Shown here: positions 1 through 10,900 of the stretch, one piece after another
How positions within the stretch are numbered: position 1 is the first letter of the stretch
How the letters are laid out: each line of letters opens with the position of its first letter
NCBI RefSeq assembly: GCF_904067045.1
Contig: NZ_CAJFDC010000025.1
Location: forward strand, 58,498 to 122,497
Origin: Pseudomonas sp. FEN
Lineage (GTDB): Bacteria; Pseudomonadota; Gammaproteobacteria; Pseudomonadales; Pseudomonadaceae
Length of the DNA: 64,000 bases
Direction of reading: 5' to 3'
Program-made: the position numbers and the translations under genes
The notes under the pieces: model-generated
Database searches by the model: none
The model's input: the letters and a program-made list of their open reading frames with translations, nothing else
What the model was told of the DNA's origin: nothing

Positions 1-582
1 ACGGCCGTGCAGTTCGAGGTTGGGCAGGTCGTGACGCCGGGAGCCACGGTGGTTTCGATCGCTGACCCTGGTTTGGCCGAGATCGTCGTTGATGTCCCGG
101 AGGATGACCTGGCCTCCTTCAAGCAGTCAGGCTTCAAGGCTTCACTGGCCAGCGCGCCGGGCCGGACCTTTGAAGTCGGATTGCGCGAACTCGCGCCACA
201 AGCGTCGCCGCAGACGCGTACCTACCGCGCGCGTATGAAACCCCTGAGCACTCAGCCATTGCCGCTCGGCGCGACCGCCACGTTGCAGGTCGAGCGCAAG
301 ATGACCGGGCTTACGATGGCGGCGGTGCCGGCCACGGCGCTGACCCAAAGTGCCGGTCAGCCGGCACTTTGGGTGGCCACGCCGATGGACAAGGCGCTGG
401 TCGGCACCGTTGAGCTGGTGCAGGTGGCGGTGTGGGGCTATCGCAATGACGAGGTGCTCGTCTCCGGTCCTCCGGCCGGCGCGCTTATCGTCACCGCCGG
501 TGTACAGAAGATGGCGCCGGGCCTGAAAGTGGCGCTGCCAGGCGCTACCCCACCTGAATCCAAAGCAGTGGCTGCGCGATGA
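1..582 (+). CDS. RND efflux periplasmic adaptor (MFP), C-terminal part, cut by the window start
   Basis: The reading frame is open from base 1, so only the C-terminal ~193 residues of a HlyD/AcrA-type membrane fusion protein are present. Visible are the end of the lipoyl/barrel region (GATVVSIADPG, a typical adaptor phrase) and the beta-barrel and membrane-proximal domains. An adaptor of this family bridges an inner-membrane RND pump and an outer-membrane channel in the periplasm. Its stop overlaps the start of the pump gene (ATGA), so the two are translationally coupled and form one operon. The N-terminus, signal peptide and any upstream partners lie outside the window. The family is clear; the substrate is unknown. 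Confidence 0.85.
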   Translation, partial: TAVQFEVGQVVTPGATVVSIADPGLAEIVVDVPEDDLASFKQSGFKASLASAPGRTFEVGLRELAPQASPQTRTYRARMKPLSTQPLPLGATATLQVERKMTGLTMAAVPATALTQSAGQPALWVATPMDKALVGTVELVQVAVWGYRNDEVLVSGPPAGALIVTAGVQKMAPGLKVALPGATPPESKAVAAR

Positions 583-3500
583 ACAACTTCAACCTCACCG
601 ATTGGGCGCTGCGTCACCGCGCTATCGTGCTCTTTCTGATTCTCATTGTCGCGGTAGCCGGCCTGTTCAGCTTCACGAAGCTTGGCCAGCTCGAAGATCC
701 GAACTTCTCTGTGCCCTCGATGACCGCTGGTATCGTCTGGCCGGGCGCGACCGCCCAGCAGATACAGGATCAGGTCCTGAACCGCATGGAGAAGAAGTTC
801 GAGCAGATCGACCACTTTGAAAAGGTCGTGACCTTTGCCCGACAGGGCTATGGCGGCATGACGCTGACTGTGCGCGGCGGTACCTCGAAGGCCGACCAGC
901 GCGAAGCCTGGTATCAGGCACGCAAGAAACTCAATGACTTGCGCCTGGAACTGCCCGAAGGTGTGACCGGTCCGGTCGTCAACGACGAATATGGCGACGT
1001 GTACGGCCTGATGTATGCCGTCAAGGGCGACGGCGTCGACCACGCCGACCTGTCGAATGCCGCCGAGGACATCAAGCGCGGCCTGCTGAAGGTGCCGATG
1101 GTCAAAAAGGTGGATCTGATCGGCGAGCAGGCCAAGCGCGTCTACGTCGAATTCTCGCACGAGCGTCTTGGTGCACTGGGTATCACGCCACTGGTAATCG
1201 CCGAAAGCTTGCGGGCGCAGAACGCTTTGCAACCTGCTGGACAGATTGATACGCAAGGGGACCGCATTGTCGTGCGTGTAAGCGGTCAGTTTGCCAATGC
1301 GGACGACATTCGCAATGTGCCGATTGCGGCCGGCGGTCGGATGATCAAGCTGGGCGACTTTACCACCATCAAGCGCGGTTATGAGGATCCGCCGACCTAC
1401 ACCGTCCGCCACAACGGCCAACCGGTACTGATGCTCGGCATCTCGATGACCGACGACGGCAATATCGTCGAGCTTGGCAAGGCGATGGACGCGGCGGTAG
1501 CGAAGATCCAGTCCGAACTGCCCCATGGCGTGGAGCTGGAGCGGGTTGCCGACCAGCCCACCACTGTGAAGGAGGCGGTCTGGGACTTCGGGCGTTCGCT
1601 GGTCGAGGCGCTGGTCATCGTAATTGCGGTCAGCCTGGCAAGCCTGGGCTGGCGTACCGGCCTTGTGGTCGCGACCTCGGTGCCGCTGGTGTTGGGCGCT
1701 GTGGCGATGTTGATGCTGGCGATGGGCTGGAACCTGGAGCGTATCTCGCTGGGTTCGCTGATTATCGCGCTGGGTCTGCTGGTCGATGATGCGATCATCG
1801 CGATCGAGATGATGCTGGTGAAGATGGAGGCGGGCTGGGACCGCGTGAAAGCGGCCTCGTTCTCCTACCAGTCCACCGCCATGCCGCGCCTGACCGGTGC
1901 GCTGATCACCGTTGCCGGGTTCATGCCGATCGGCCTCTCGAAATCGACCACGGGCGAGTATGCCGGTGGCATCTTCTGGATTGTCGGTGCGGCGGTGGTG
2001 TTCTCGTGGATCTGCTCGGGCATTTTCACGCCCTACCTTGCGGTCAAGATGCTGCCCAAAGACTTCGGTAAGCACCAACATGCGGGTGACCCGTATGACA
2101 CTCGATTGTTCCGCAAGCTGCGCGTTATGATCGACCAAGCCATTGAGCGTCGCTGGCTGGTCATCGGCGTGACGCTGGCTGCCCTGGTGCTCGCGCTGGG
2201 TGGGCTGAAGCTTGTACCGCAGCAGTTCTTCCCCAGCAGCTCGCGGCCTGAACTGGTCGTCGACCTGCGGATGAAGGAGGGCTCCTCTTTCGCGGCGACG
2301 ATCGAGCAGGTCAAACAGATGGAAATGCTGCTTGCCAAGGATGAGGACGTCAGTTTCTACACGGCCTACACCGGTGCCGGCGCCCCTCGTTTCTATCTGG
2401 CGCTCAACCCCGAGCTGCCCAATCCGGGCTTTGCCCAGCTCGTCGTGATGACCAAGGACCTGGGCGCACGGGAGCGAGTGCGCTCACGCTTGATGGCTTC
2501 GGTCGATCAGCAGTTCCCTCAGGTCTGGGTCCGCGTCACCCGCCTGGAGTTGGGGCCGCCAGTAGGCTTCCCGGTGCAGTTTCGCGTCGTGGGCCCTGAT
2601 ACGCAGGTGGTGCGCAAGATCGCCCGCGAGGTGGAGCACGCAGTGACCTCGAATGCGAAGGTGCGTGACGTTCAGCTTGACTGGAACGATCCGGTGCGGG
2701 CGCTGAAGGTGGAGTTGGACCAGGACAAGACGCGTGCGTTAGGTCTCACACCGGCTGACGTATCACTGGCAACCCAAACCGTGATGAATGGCGCAACTCT
2801 GTCGCAGTTGCGCGAGCACGAGGACTTGATCGACATCGTCGCCCGCGCCGTGCCCGAGGAGCGCCTGAACCTTGACACGCTGAAGAATATCAACCTGTAC
2901 ACCCGTAATGGGACCGTGGTGCCGCTGTCGGAGGTCGCTCATGTACGCTACACGCTTGAAGAACCGGTGCTGTGGCGGCGTAACCGCGACATGGCGATTA
3001 CCGTTCGCGCCGATGTGAAGGATGGCGAGCAGGGGGTGTCGGTGACGCAGGAGATCCAGCCGCTGCTCAAGGACATCGAGGCGAAGCTGCCCCCGGGCTA
3101 TCGTATCGATGTGGGCGGCGCGGTGGAGGAGAGCGACAAGGCCAACCAGGCGCTGTTGGCGGTGGCTCCACTGATGCTGGTCACTATCCTGCTGCTGCTG
3201 ATGCTGCAATTACAGGACTTTTCACGCATGTTGATGGTGGTATTGACCGCACCGCTGGGTCTGATCGGCGTAGTGCCGGCGCTGCTATTGTTCAACGCGC
3301 CACTGGGCTTCGTCGCGATCCTGGGTATCATCGCCCTGGGCGGCATGATCATGCGCAACTCGGTGATCCTGATTGACCAGGTGCGGATCGAGATCGAGGA
3401 AGGGCGCGACCCGTGGAATGCGGTGCTGGACGCCGCCATCCACCGGACCCGTCCGGTGCTACTGACGGCGCTGGCCACGGTGCTGGCGATGATCCCGCTG

Positions 3501-3674
3501 ACGCGCAGCGTGTTCTGGGGGCCCATGGCGATTGCAATCATGGGCGGCCTCAGCGTGGCGACGCTGCTGACCATCTTCTTTGTTCCGGCGCTCTATGCGG
3601 CATGGTTCAGGATTCGCCGCCAGCCCGCTGCCAATGTTCAGCAGCCGACAACCGACGCCGTGCGCGCGGACTGA
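579..3674 (+). CDS. RND efflux pump inner-membrane permease, TriC-like branch
   Basis: A 1031-residue protein of normal length for the HAE1/AcrB superfamily, with the first transmembrane helix at about residues 13-33 and two repeats of one plus five helices around large periplasmic loops. The proton-relay acidic pair is kept in TM4 (GLLVDDAIIAIE). The N-terminal region (FNLTDWALRHR, then WPGATAQQIQDQV) resembles TriC-type pumps more than AcrB/MexB; this is judged from memory of the family. It works as a proton-driven trimer with the adaptor encoded just upstream (4-base overlap). No outer-membrane factor follows; the next gene is convergent, 28 bases away. Substrate unknown; export of the neighbouring NRPS product is only a positional guess. 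Confidence 0.9.
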   Translation: MNNFNLTDWALRHRAIVLFLILIVAVAGLFSFTKLGQLEDPNFSVPSMTAGIVWPGATAQQIQDQVLNRMEKKFEQIDHFEKVVTFARQGYGGMTLTVRGGTSKADQREAWYQARKKLNDLRLELPEGVTGPVVNDEYGDVYGLMYAVKGDGVDHADLSNAAEDIKRGLLKVPMVKKVDLIGEQAKRVYVEFSHERLGALGITPLVIAESLRAQNALQPAGQIDTQGDRIVVRVSGQFANADDIRNVPIAAGGRMIKLGDFTTIKRGYEDPPTYTVRHNGQPVLMLGISMTDDGNIVELGKAMDAAVAKIQSELPHGVELERVADQPTTVKEAVWDFGRSLVEALVIVIAVSLASLGWRTGLVVATSVPLVLGAVAMLMLAMGWNLERISLGSLIIALGLLVDDAIIAIEMMLVKMEAGWDRVKAASFSYQSTAMPRLTGALITVAGFMPIGLSKSTTGEYAGGIFWIVGAAVVFSWICSGIFTPYLAVKMLPKDFGKHQHAGDPYDTRLFRKLRVMIDQAIERRWLVIGVTLAALVLALGGLKLVPQQFFPSSSRPELVVDLRMKEGSSFAATIEQVKQMEMLLAKDEDVSFYTAYTGAGAPRFYLALNPELPNPGFAQLVVMTKDLGARERVRSRLMASVDQQFPQVWVRVTRLELGPPVGFPVQFRVVGPDTQVVRKIAREVEHAVTSNAKVRDVQLDWNDPVRALKVELDQDKTRALGLTPADVSLATQTVMNGATLSQLREHEDLIDIVARAVPEERLNLDTLKNINLYTRNGTVVPLSEVAHVRYTLEEPVLWRRNRDMAITVRADVKDGEQGVSVTQEIQPLLKDIEAKLPPGYRIDVGGAVEESDKANQALLAVAPLMLVTILLLLMLQLQDFSRMLMVVLTAPLGLIGVVPALLLFNAPLGFVAILGIIALGGMIMRNSVILIDQVRIEIEEGRDPWNAVLDAAIHRTRPVLLTALATVLAMIPLTRSVFWGPMAIAIMGGLSVATLLTIFFVPALYAAWFRIRRQPAANVQQPTTDAVRAD

Positions 3675-3702
3675 GTGACGAGGACTGCGAACCTTCGCCT
3701 GC

Positions 3703-4863
3703 TTATGCGCTGGGCTTGAACGACAATATGTCGATGTTCTTTTTGCGAAAACTGCGCTGAGGGGTCAGGCGGAAATACCATTCGCGCAGCCAGCAGACGA
3801 ATCTCGACTCGGCCTGTTCGATGCCGCTCATGAACCGCGCGGCATTGACGATCCCATTGACTCGCGGGTGTCGACGCGCCTGGTACTGCGCCAGCGCGCT
3901 GCGAAGGTCTGGTGTTCGCGTCAGGTGATCGGCCAGCACCACGGCATCCTCGATCGCCTGCGCGGCGCCTTGCCCCAGGCTGGGCAGCATCGGATGCGCC
4001 GCATCGCCCAACAGCACAACATGGCCATCACAGAATTGCTCCACCGGCTCGCGATCCCGGGCATGCATTTTCAATATGGCATTCTCGGGCGTGGCCTCGA
4101 TGGCCGCGATGACTTCCGGCGCCCAGCCGGCGTAGGCGTCGAGCACTTCCTGTTTACTGATGCTCAAGGCCGCATCCGCGGCACTGTCGTGGTTGCAGGT
4201 TCCCCACCAGTACGCCTGGCCATTCCCGACATCGCAGAGACCAAAGCGCTTGCCGCGTCCCCAATAATGCGCCACATAGCCTTCGCTCATCACCGGGTGG
4301 CTGAGCGGTGTTACCGCCAGCCAGGCGACATAGCCGGAGGGGCGCGTTGGTGTTTCGCCGAGCATCTGTTGGCGAATCACCGAGTTCAAGCCGTCCGCGC
4401 CAATCAGCAGATCAGCCTCGTGCGTGCTGCCATCTTCGAACGACACCTTCACCCCATCCGGGCCATGGGCATAACCCACGCAGCGCAGTCCGGTGCTCAG
4501 GGTATCTGGAGCGAGCTGTTGTGCCAGGGCACGTAGCAGCAATGGGCGTTGGATATTGATATTCGGGTGCCCCAATTGTTCGCCGATCGCGTGGATGGGC
4601 ATGCTGGTGATGGGGGCGCCATTTTGCTTCTTGAAGAAAAAATCTCGGATCACCTGGCCTGCCTGTTCCACTGGCACATGGGCATTGATCGAGTGCAGCG
4701 CCGCCATGGCATTGGCCATGACCGACAAGCCGGTGCCACTGGTCCGTAGCGTCTGGGCCGCTTCGAAAACCTTGACCTGCCAGCCGGCCCGCTGCAGCGC
4801 CAGGGCGGCGGTCAGTCCGCCGATGCCGGCACCTGCCACGATGGCTTTCCTGGATTCTGTCAT
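3703..4863 (-). CDS. braC: FAD-dependent monooxygenase of the NRPS cluster (BraC-like)
   Basis: A 386-residue class A flavoprotein monooxygenase (UbiH/salicylate hydroxylase fold). The FAD-binding GAGIGG is at residues 11-16, the DG motif (LIGADGLNS) near 153-161 and the GD motif (GDAAHPMLP) at 286-294. It lies 94 bases downstream of the NRPS on the same strand, so it is probably the last gene of that operon. In brabantamide and in the related legonmycin/pyrrolizixenamide pathways, a monooxygenase in this position performs a Baeyer-Villiger-type oxidation of the bicyclic Ser-Pro product released by the NRPS; in brabantamide this gives the cyclic carbamate. The role here is inferred from gene order and the A-domain code. 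A generic aromatic hydroxylase is possible from the sequence alone. Confidence 0.85.
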   Translation of the reverse strand: MTESRKAIVAGAGIGGLTAALALQRAGWQVKVFEAAQTLRTSGTGLSVMANAMAALHSINAHVPVEQAGQVIRDFFFKKQNGAPITSMPIHAIGEQLGHPNINIQRPLLLRALAQQLAPDTLSTGLRCVGYAHGPDGVKVSFEDGSTHEADLLIGADGLNSVIRQQMLGETPTRPSGYVAWLAVTPLSHPVMSEGYVAHYWGRGKRFGLCDVGNGQAYWWGTCNHDSAADAALSISKQEVLDAYAGWAPEVIAAIEATPENAILKMHARDREPVEQFCDGHVVLLGDAAHPMLPSLGQGAAQAIEDAVVLADHLTRTPDLRSALAQYQARRHPRVNGIVNAARFMSGIEQAESRFVCWLREWYFRLTPQRSFRKKNIDILSFKPSA

Positions 4864-4957
4864 GCTGCGTCACCTATATCATCGGGCCCGGAACGACCGG
4901 GCGTTGGGTCAAGCAGGGCCGTTACTCCTGCTGCGTCACTGCGACCGTCCGTGACGG

Positions 4958-7900
4958 TTACGCGGGCGTTGTCATGGCTTCAACGTTTCTAACCCGCGCC
5001 GCATCAATACGTGACTTGATGCAGGCGCCCACCCGTTCGATATGCGGCTCGCGCATCATGCTCAAATGGTCGCCCTCCACGGCGATTCGTTCCACCTCTG
5101 GCGCAATCGAGCGCCAGCCACGGTACGGATCGCGAAAGGCGGTACCGACCTGTTCATGGGGGGCTCGCAGCACATCGGGTAACTCGACATCGGCGGCGAA
5201 CAGCGTGAGCGGCAAATCCTCTGGCGGGAATCGGTAGTCCAGCAATGATTGCCAGTTGGCCCGAAAGACCCGGTACAGTTGATCGAGTGCCACCAAGGTG
5301 ATGCTCGCGTTGAAAATGCCCTGGTCGATGCCATGTTGTTTGATCGCCTCGAAGGCCTCGGTGTCGCTCAGCGAAGAGAAGTCCAGGGCGTGATAGTCGT
5401 ACTCTTCCTGGCCATCGCCGCTGAGCAACTCCCACATGAACCAGTTCATGAACTCGCTGCGTTCTATTGAGACCTCGCCCTGCTTGACGCGCACGATGGT
5501 GTCCAGCAAGAACACATTGCTCAGACGCCGTCCGCGGCGCTTCAACTCACTCGCCAGCTCATATGCCACGACACCGCCATACGACCAGCCGCCAATATTC
5601 AGCGAGCCCTGAGGCGCGACCTGTTCAATGGCATCGGCGTAATGCACCGCCTGGGCCCGCACCGATTGCAACGGTTCACGGCTATCCCAGGTGCCCGGTG
5701 CTTGCAGTGCGTACAGGTGAACCTGGTTCTTGAGCACGCGGGCCAGGGCGGCGTAGCACAGCACATGCCCACCAATGGGGTGCACCAGGAACAGCGTTGG
5801 TGCCCGCGTGGCATTGTTGAAGTCCACCAGCGCGCCGGTTTCAGCGGGAGCAGTTGCGCTGCGTTGCAAGACGTTGGCGAACTCGGCAATCGTCGGGGCC
5901 TGGATGAAGTCGGACAAGGACGCTTCGAAGTCCTGGTTCCTGGCCAGCATGGCAATCAGCCGGACCGCTTTGAGCGAGTTGCCGCCGAGCTCGAAGAAGT
6001 TGTCATGAATGCTGATCTCTTCCAGGTCCAGGGTTTCTTGCCAATAGGCCTGTAACAAGGTTTCCACGGTATTCCTGGGCGCGGTAAAGGGGCGCAGCAA
6101 GGTGTTTTGCACCTCGACCTGTTGCAAACGCTGGCGATCGATCTTGCCGGTGGGACCCAGTGGTATTTGCGCGATGTCGACAAGCATGTTCGGTAGCATG
6201 TAATCGGGTAGTGTCAGACGCATCTCGGCCTTGAGTCGATCCAGGTCCAGCTGACGGTCCGGCATGACCTGGACGAAGCCCACCAGATAGCGACTGCCAT
6301 CGGCTGCGAGCTTGTCGATAACCGCCACTTGCTGAATATCGGCACCGAACTGAGCGGAGCCGAGCATGGCCACTTCGATCTCGCCCAGTTCGACGCGATA
6401 ACCGCGAATTTTGACCTGTGCATCGCTGCGGCCTTGATAGACGAGGTCGCCCGAGGGCAGGTAAAACCCGATGTCTCCGGTCTTGTACACGCGCCGGGTA
6501 CTGCCCTCCAACTGACGATGGACGAATCGTTCCGCGCTCAGTTCGGGCTGATTCCAGTAGCCGTTCGCCAGGCACTTGCCCTCAATGAACAGGTCACCCA
6601 TGACCCCGACCGGGCATGCGTTACCCGTCGCATCCAGGACATGCATGCGGACCCCGTCGATCGGCGTGCCGATCGGTGGCATGCTCGGCCAGCTCGCCGT
6701 GGCACCGTCAAGTCTCAGGCTGGTGACCACGTGGGCTTCGGTCGGACCATAGTGGTTCTCGACCTGACAGTCGTCGAGGCCATCAATCAGCTTGCGGATT
6801 TCGGCGGTGATTTTCAGCTGTTCGCCGGCCACATTGACCTGGTGCAGCGAGACCGGCCGGATACCCAACTGCTGGGCGACTTCGGCCAACCCCTGGAAGG
6901 CAACGTAGGGCAGGAACAGGCGATTGATGTCCTGTGCGCAGATAAATTTCAATAGCCGAATGAAGTCATAGCGCAGCCCTTCATCGATCATCACCAACTG
7001 CGCGCCGCAGGTCAGGGTAGAGAGAATTTCCTGGAACGATACGTCGAATGAAATGGGTGAGTACTGCAGCGTCTTCAGTGCCGCCGCCGGGCGGGCGTCT
7101 GCTTCCTGCCGGCGGTTCTGCCAACGGATCATATTGGTCAATGCCTGGTGCGGCATTGCCACGCCTTTAGGACGTCCGGACGAACCCGAGGTATAGAGCA
7201 GGTACGCGTTATCTTCGCCGACCACTTCGGCGGCAATCGCGGCGACCAGATCATGACTGCGCGGCAGGTTGTCGCCGAACTCGGCGACCACGCTATCCCA
7301 GTGACGCTTGTCCGTCGTGTCGGCCAGTGCCGTCACCAGGCTCGCGGACGCATCGGCGAACAGCACCAGGCGCGGCTGCGAATCCTCGAGAATCAGCCGG
7401 ATGCGGTCCTCCGGGTAGCTCAGGTCAATCGGTACATACGCGGCACCGGCCTGGATCACGCCAAGCAGCGCGACGATCAGGTCGGGCGAGCGCGGCATCA
7501 TGATGGCGACCCGATCGCCCTGACCGATACCGTGCTGGCGCAGCCAACTCACCAGTTGCGCGCTGGCGTTGGCCAGTTGGCGGTAGGACAGCCGGGTCTG
7601 CTCGAAACTGATCGCGATCTGCTCGCCATGGCGGGCGAAGCTCTCCAGTAACAAGGTCGAAAGATTGTGCCGGGGCGCCATGCTGGTCGACGTTGGCGTG
7701 TTTCGCCCAAGGCTCGGCAGCCAGGCCGGTATCCGTGGCGTGGCGTGGGGCGCGGCGATCATCAATTGCAGCGTGCGTAGCACGTAATCGGCATAGGCCT
7801 CGACCTGGCTGGTCGCGACGCGTGCGGTTCGGTAGTCCATTTTCAACATCAGCGAACCGTTGGCGGGGTGGCGGCCCATCGTGGTCAGCAAGTCATAGTT

Positions 7901-10900
7901 ACTGGCTTCCGTGGTTTCCCAGTCGATGAGGATTTCCTTGCCTTGCGCGACCATGTCGTTGAGTACATAAAAATCGACATAGTTGAACACCACGTTCAAG
8001 GTGACGGCGGTTTCGCGGTGAATCAGCGCGAACGGATAGCGCCGATGGGGAAACAGCTGTTGCTCCTGGCCCATCGCCCCGCGGATCAGCTCGAGCCAAT
8101 CCTGGCCCAGGGTGCTGAAGCGCACGGGCAGGGTATTGAGGAACAAGCCCAGGACCGAGGCGGCATCCTCGAACTCTGGCCGACCATGACTGATGACGCC
8201 GCACAGCACCTCTTCCCGATTGGACAGAATGGCTTGCGCGAAACCATGAGCTGCCAGTAATACGGCGCGCAACGGCAGGTCCTGCTCACGGCAGAACGCC
8301 TCGAGCCGGGCCACATCCGCCGCGGGCATTTCTCGATAGGCCGAGCGATGCGGCGTTGGGTCCGGGGCCAGCGCATGGACCCAACTGGTCATGGACGCGA
8401 CGGGGGCCTCGTGCAGGTATTCGCGCCAGAATCGACCATGCGCTTCGTTTGCCGTGGCCTCCCGTTCCAGGCTGATGAAGTCGGCAGGTGTCGTGGTCAG
8501 GGCCGGCAACGCGTCGGCCCCCTGTGCCGAGGTGTACAGCGTGATCAGGTCACGCATCAGCGTGGCAACGCTCCAACCGTCGAGTAGCGCATGCTGGAAA
8601 CTGAACACCAGGTCGATTTCATCCGCCGCGACGAACACACCGAACTGATACAGCGGTGCCTGCTGCCAGTCTTGGCGGTAACGCTTGCGTTCATCCACGT
8701 AGGCGGCCACAGCGTTCGAGCGCTCGTGGCGGCTGAGCGATACGACGTCGATGACCTGCACGGGCGCCTCGACCGTCGTGTGCACCCGGGCCATGGGAGC
8801 TTCGGCATGGCCGACATCGAACGACATGCGCAAGGCCGGGTGGCGCCGGATCAGTGCGCGGCAAGCCCGCTCCCAGGCCGCGGCATCCCAACGCAGGCGC
8901 AGGCGATAGCGGAAAATGTCATGATAGATCGCCGAGTCCGGGTGCATCATCGCGTGGTAGATCATCCCGACTTGCAGCTGCGAGGCCGCGAACACGTCAT
9001 CGAACACGCCCGCGCTGGCCAGACGGATCGCTTCCGGCACCTGCGCAAAAGGCGCCATGCGTGCCAGGGGCGCCAGACCCGTCGACGGACCTTCTTGCGC
9101 CTGTATGCTTTGGGCCAGTTGAGCGATGCTCGGATGCTGGTAAATCTGTGCCAGCGTCAGCGCGATCCCCTGTTCACGGGCCTTGACCTGCAAGTGAATG
9201 ACCTTGAGGGAGTCGCCGCCGAGCATGAAATAGTTGTCGTGGATGCCGAGTGCGGCGCACTTGAGGTTATCCCGCCAGAGGTCGGCCAGCGACTGTTCCA
9301 AGGCTGTGCGCGGCGCTGTTCCATCGCGACTGGCGAGGGCCGCGTCGGGCTCGGGCAGGGCCTTGCGATCCAGCTTGCCGTTGACGTTCAAGGGCAACTG
9401 CTCAAGCTGAACCAGATGCCTGGGCACCATGTAGTCGGGTACCTGCTGGCGCAAGGCTTCGTGCAGCGTCTGTGCTGAGAGTACCCATCCCGGTTCACCC
9501 ACCAGATAGGCGCAGAGGTACGTATCGTCCGTCGATGCCTGGCGAGCGATCACCACCGCGTCCTTGACGCCTGGGCAAGCGATCAGCCGCGCTTCGATCT
9601 CGCCGAGTTCGATGCGCAGGCCACGAATCTTTACTTGGAAATCGTTGCGACCCAGGTACTCGATGCTGCCATCGGGCAACCAGCGCCCCAGATCGCCGGT
9701 CTTGTACAGCCGCGCCTGGGGGGCCGCCTGGAAGGGATCGCGGATAAAGCGCTCGGCTGTCAGCTCCGGGCGATTCAAGTAACCGCGCGCGACACCGATG
9801 CCACCGATGTGCAGCTCCCCGGCGAGCCCTGGCGGAAGCAGTTGCAGGTTCGCGTCGAGGATATGCAGTTGAGTATTGGCGATCGGCTTGCCGATTGGCA
9901 CGATGCCTTGGTGCAGGTCCGGGCGGCACTGCCAGGACGTGACGTCGATAGCCGCTTCGGTGGGACCATAGAGGTTGTGCAGCCGCACCTTCGGCAAGCG
10001 CTCGAAAAACCGTTGCTGCAAGGCGTAAGGCAAGGCTTCGCCACTGCACAGTACCTGCGTCAAATCGGGCAAGCGTTGCGGCTCTGCCTGGTCGAGAAAC
10101 AGCTGCAACATCGACGGGACGAAATGCAACAGCGTAATGCCGGCGCTCGCCATGATATCCATCAAATAGCGCGGATCCTGATGCCCGCCCGGGGCGGCGA
10201 CCACCAGTTGCGCGCCGCTGAGCAGCGGCAGGAAAAACTCCCAGACGGACACATCGAAACTGAACGGGGTTTTCTGCAGGATGCGGCTGTGTTCATCGAC
10301 CGCATAAGTATCACGGGCCCAGAGCAATCGGTTGACGACGCCGTCATGCTGGTTCATGACGCCTTTGGGCAAGCCGGTGGAGCCGGAAGTGTAAATCACA
10401 TAAGCGAGGTGCTGGGGCGTCAGTCCGAGCGCGGTGGCATCTGGATTGTGTTGCGGTTGCCGGGACAGGCGCTCATGGTCGGTATCCAGGCACAACACGG
10501 GCGCCGTCACCGTGGGCAGTTTCGTCAGTAACGCATGGGTGGTGATCAGGACGCCTGGCGCGCTGTCGCTCAACATGTGGCGCAGCCGCTCGGCTGGATA
10601 ACCAGGGTCCATTGGCACGTAGGCGGCGCCTGCTTTAAGAATGCCCAACAGCGCCACGACCATTTCCAGGCTGCGCTCCACGCAGAGGGCGACTCGAGCG
10701 TCCGGGCGGATACCCGCTTCGATCAGGGTGTGGGCCAACTGATTGGCCTGGCGGTTCAGTTCGCCATAGCTCAGCGTTTGCTCCTCGAAGCGCACGGCTA
10801 TCGCTTCGGGGCGAGCGGCGGCCTGGTGCTCGATCAACTGATGAAGCAGCGGCTCCTTGGGGTAGTCGACCTCGGTGCGATTCCACTCATCGAGCATTTG

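Noticed and set aside
438..2138. A 566-codon minus-strand frame inside the RND pump gene
   Set aside because: It is antisense to a clear 1031-residue pump with intact motifs; the translation is His/Arg/Asp-rich low-information text typical of GC-rich shadow frames.
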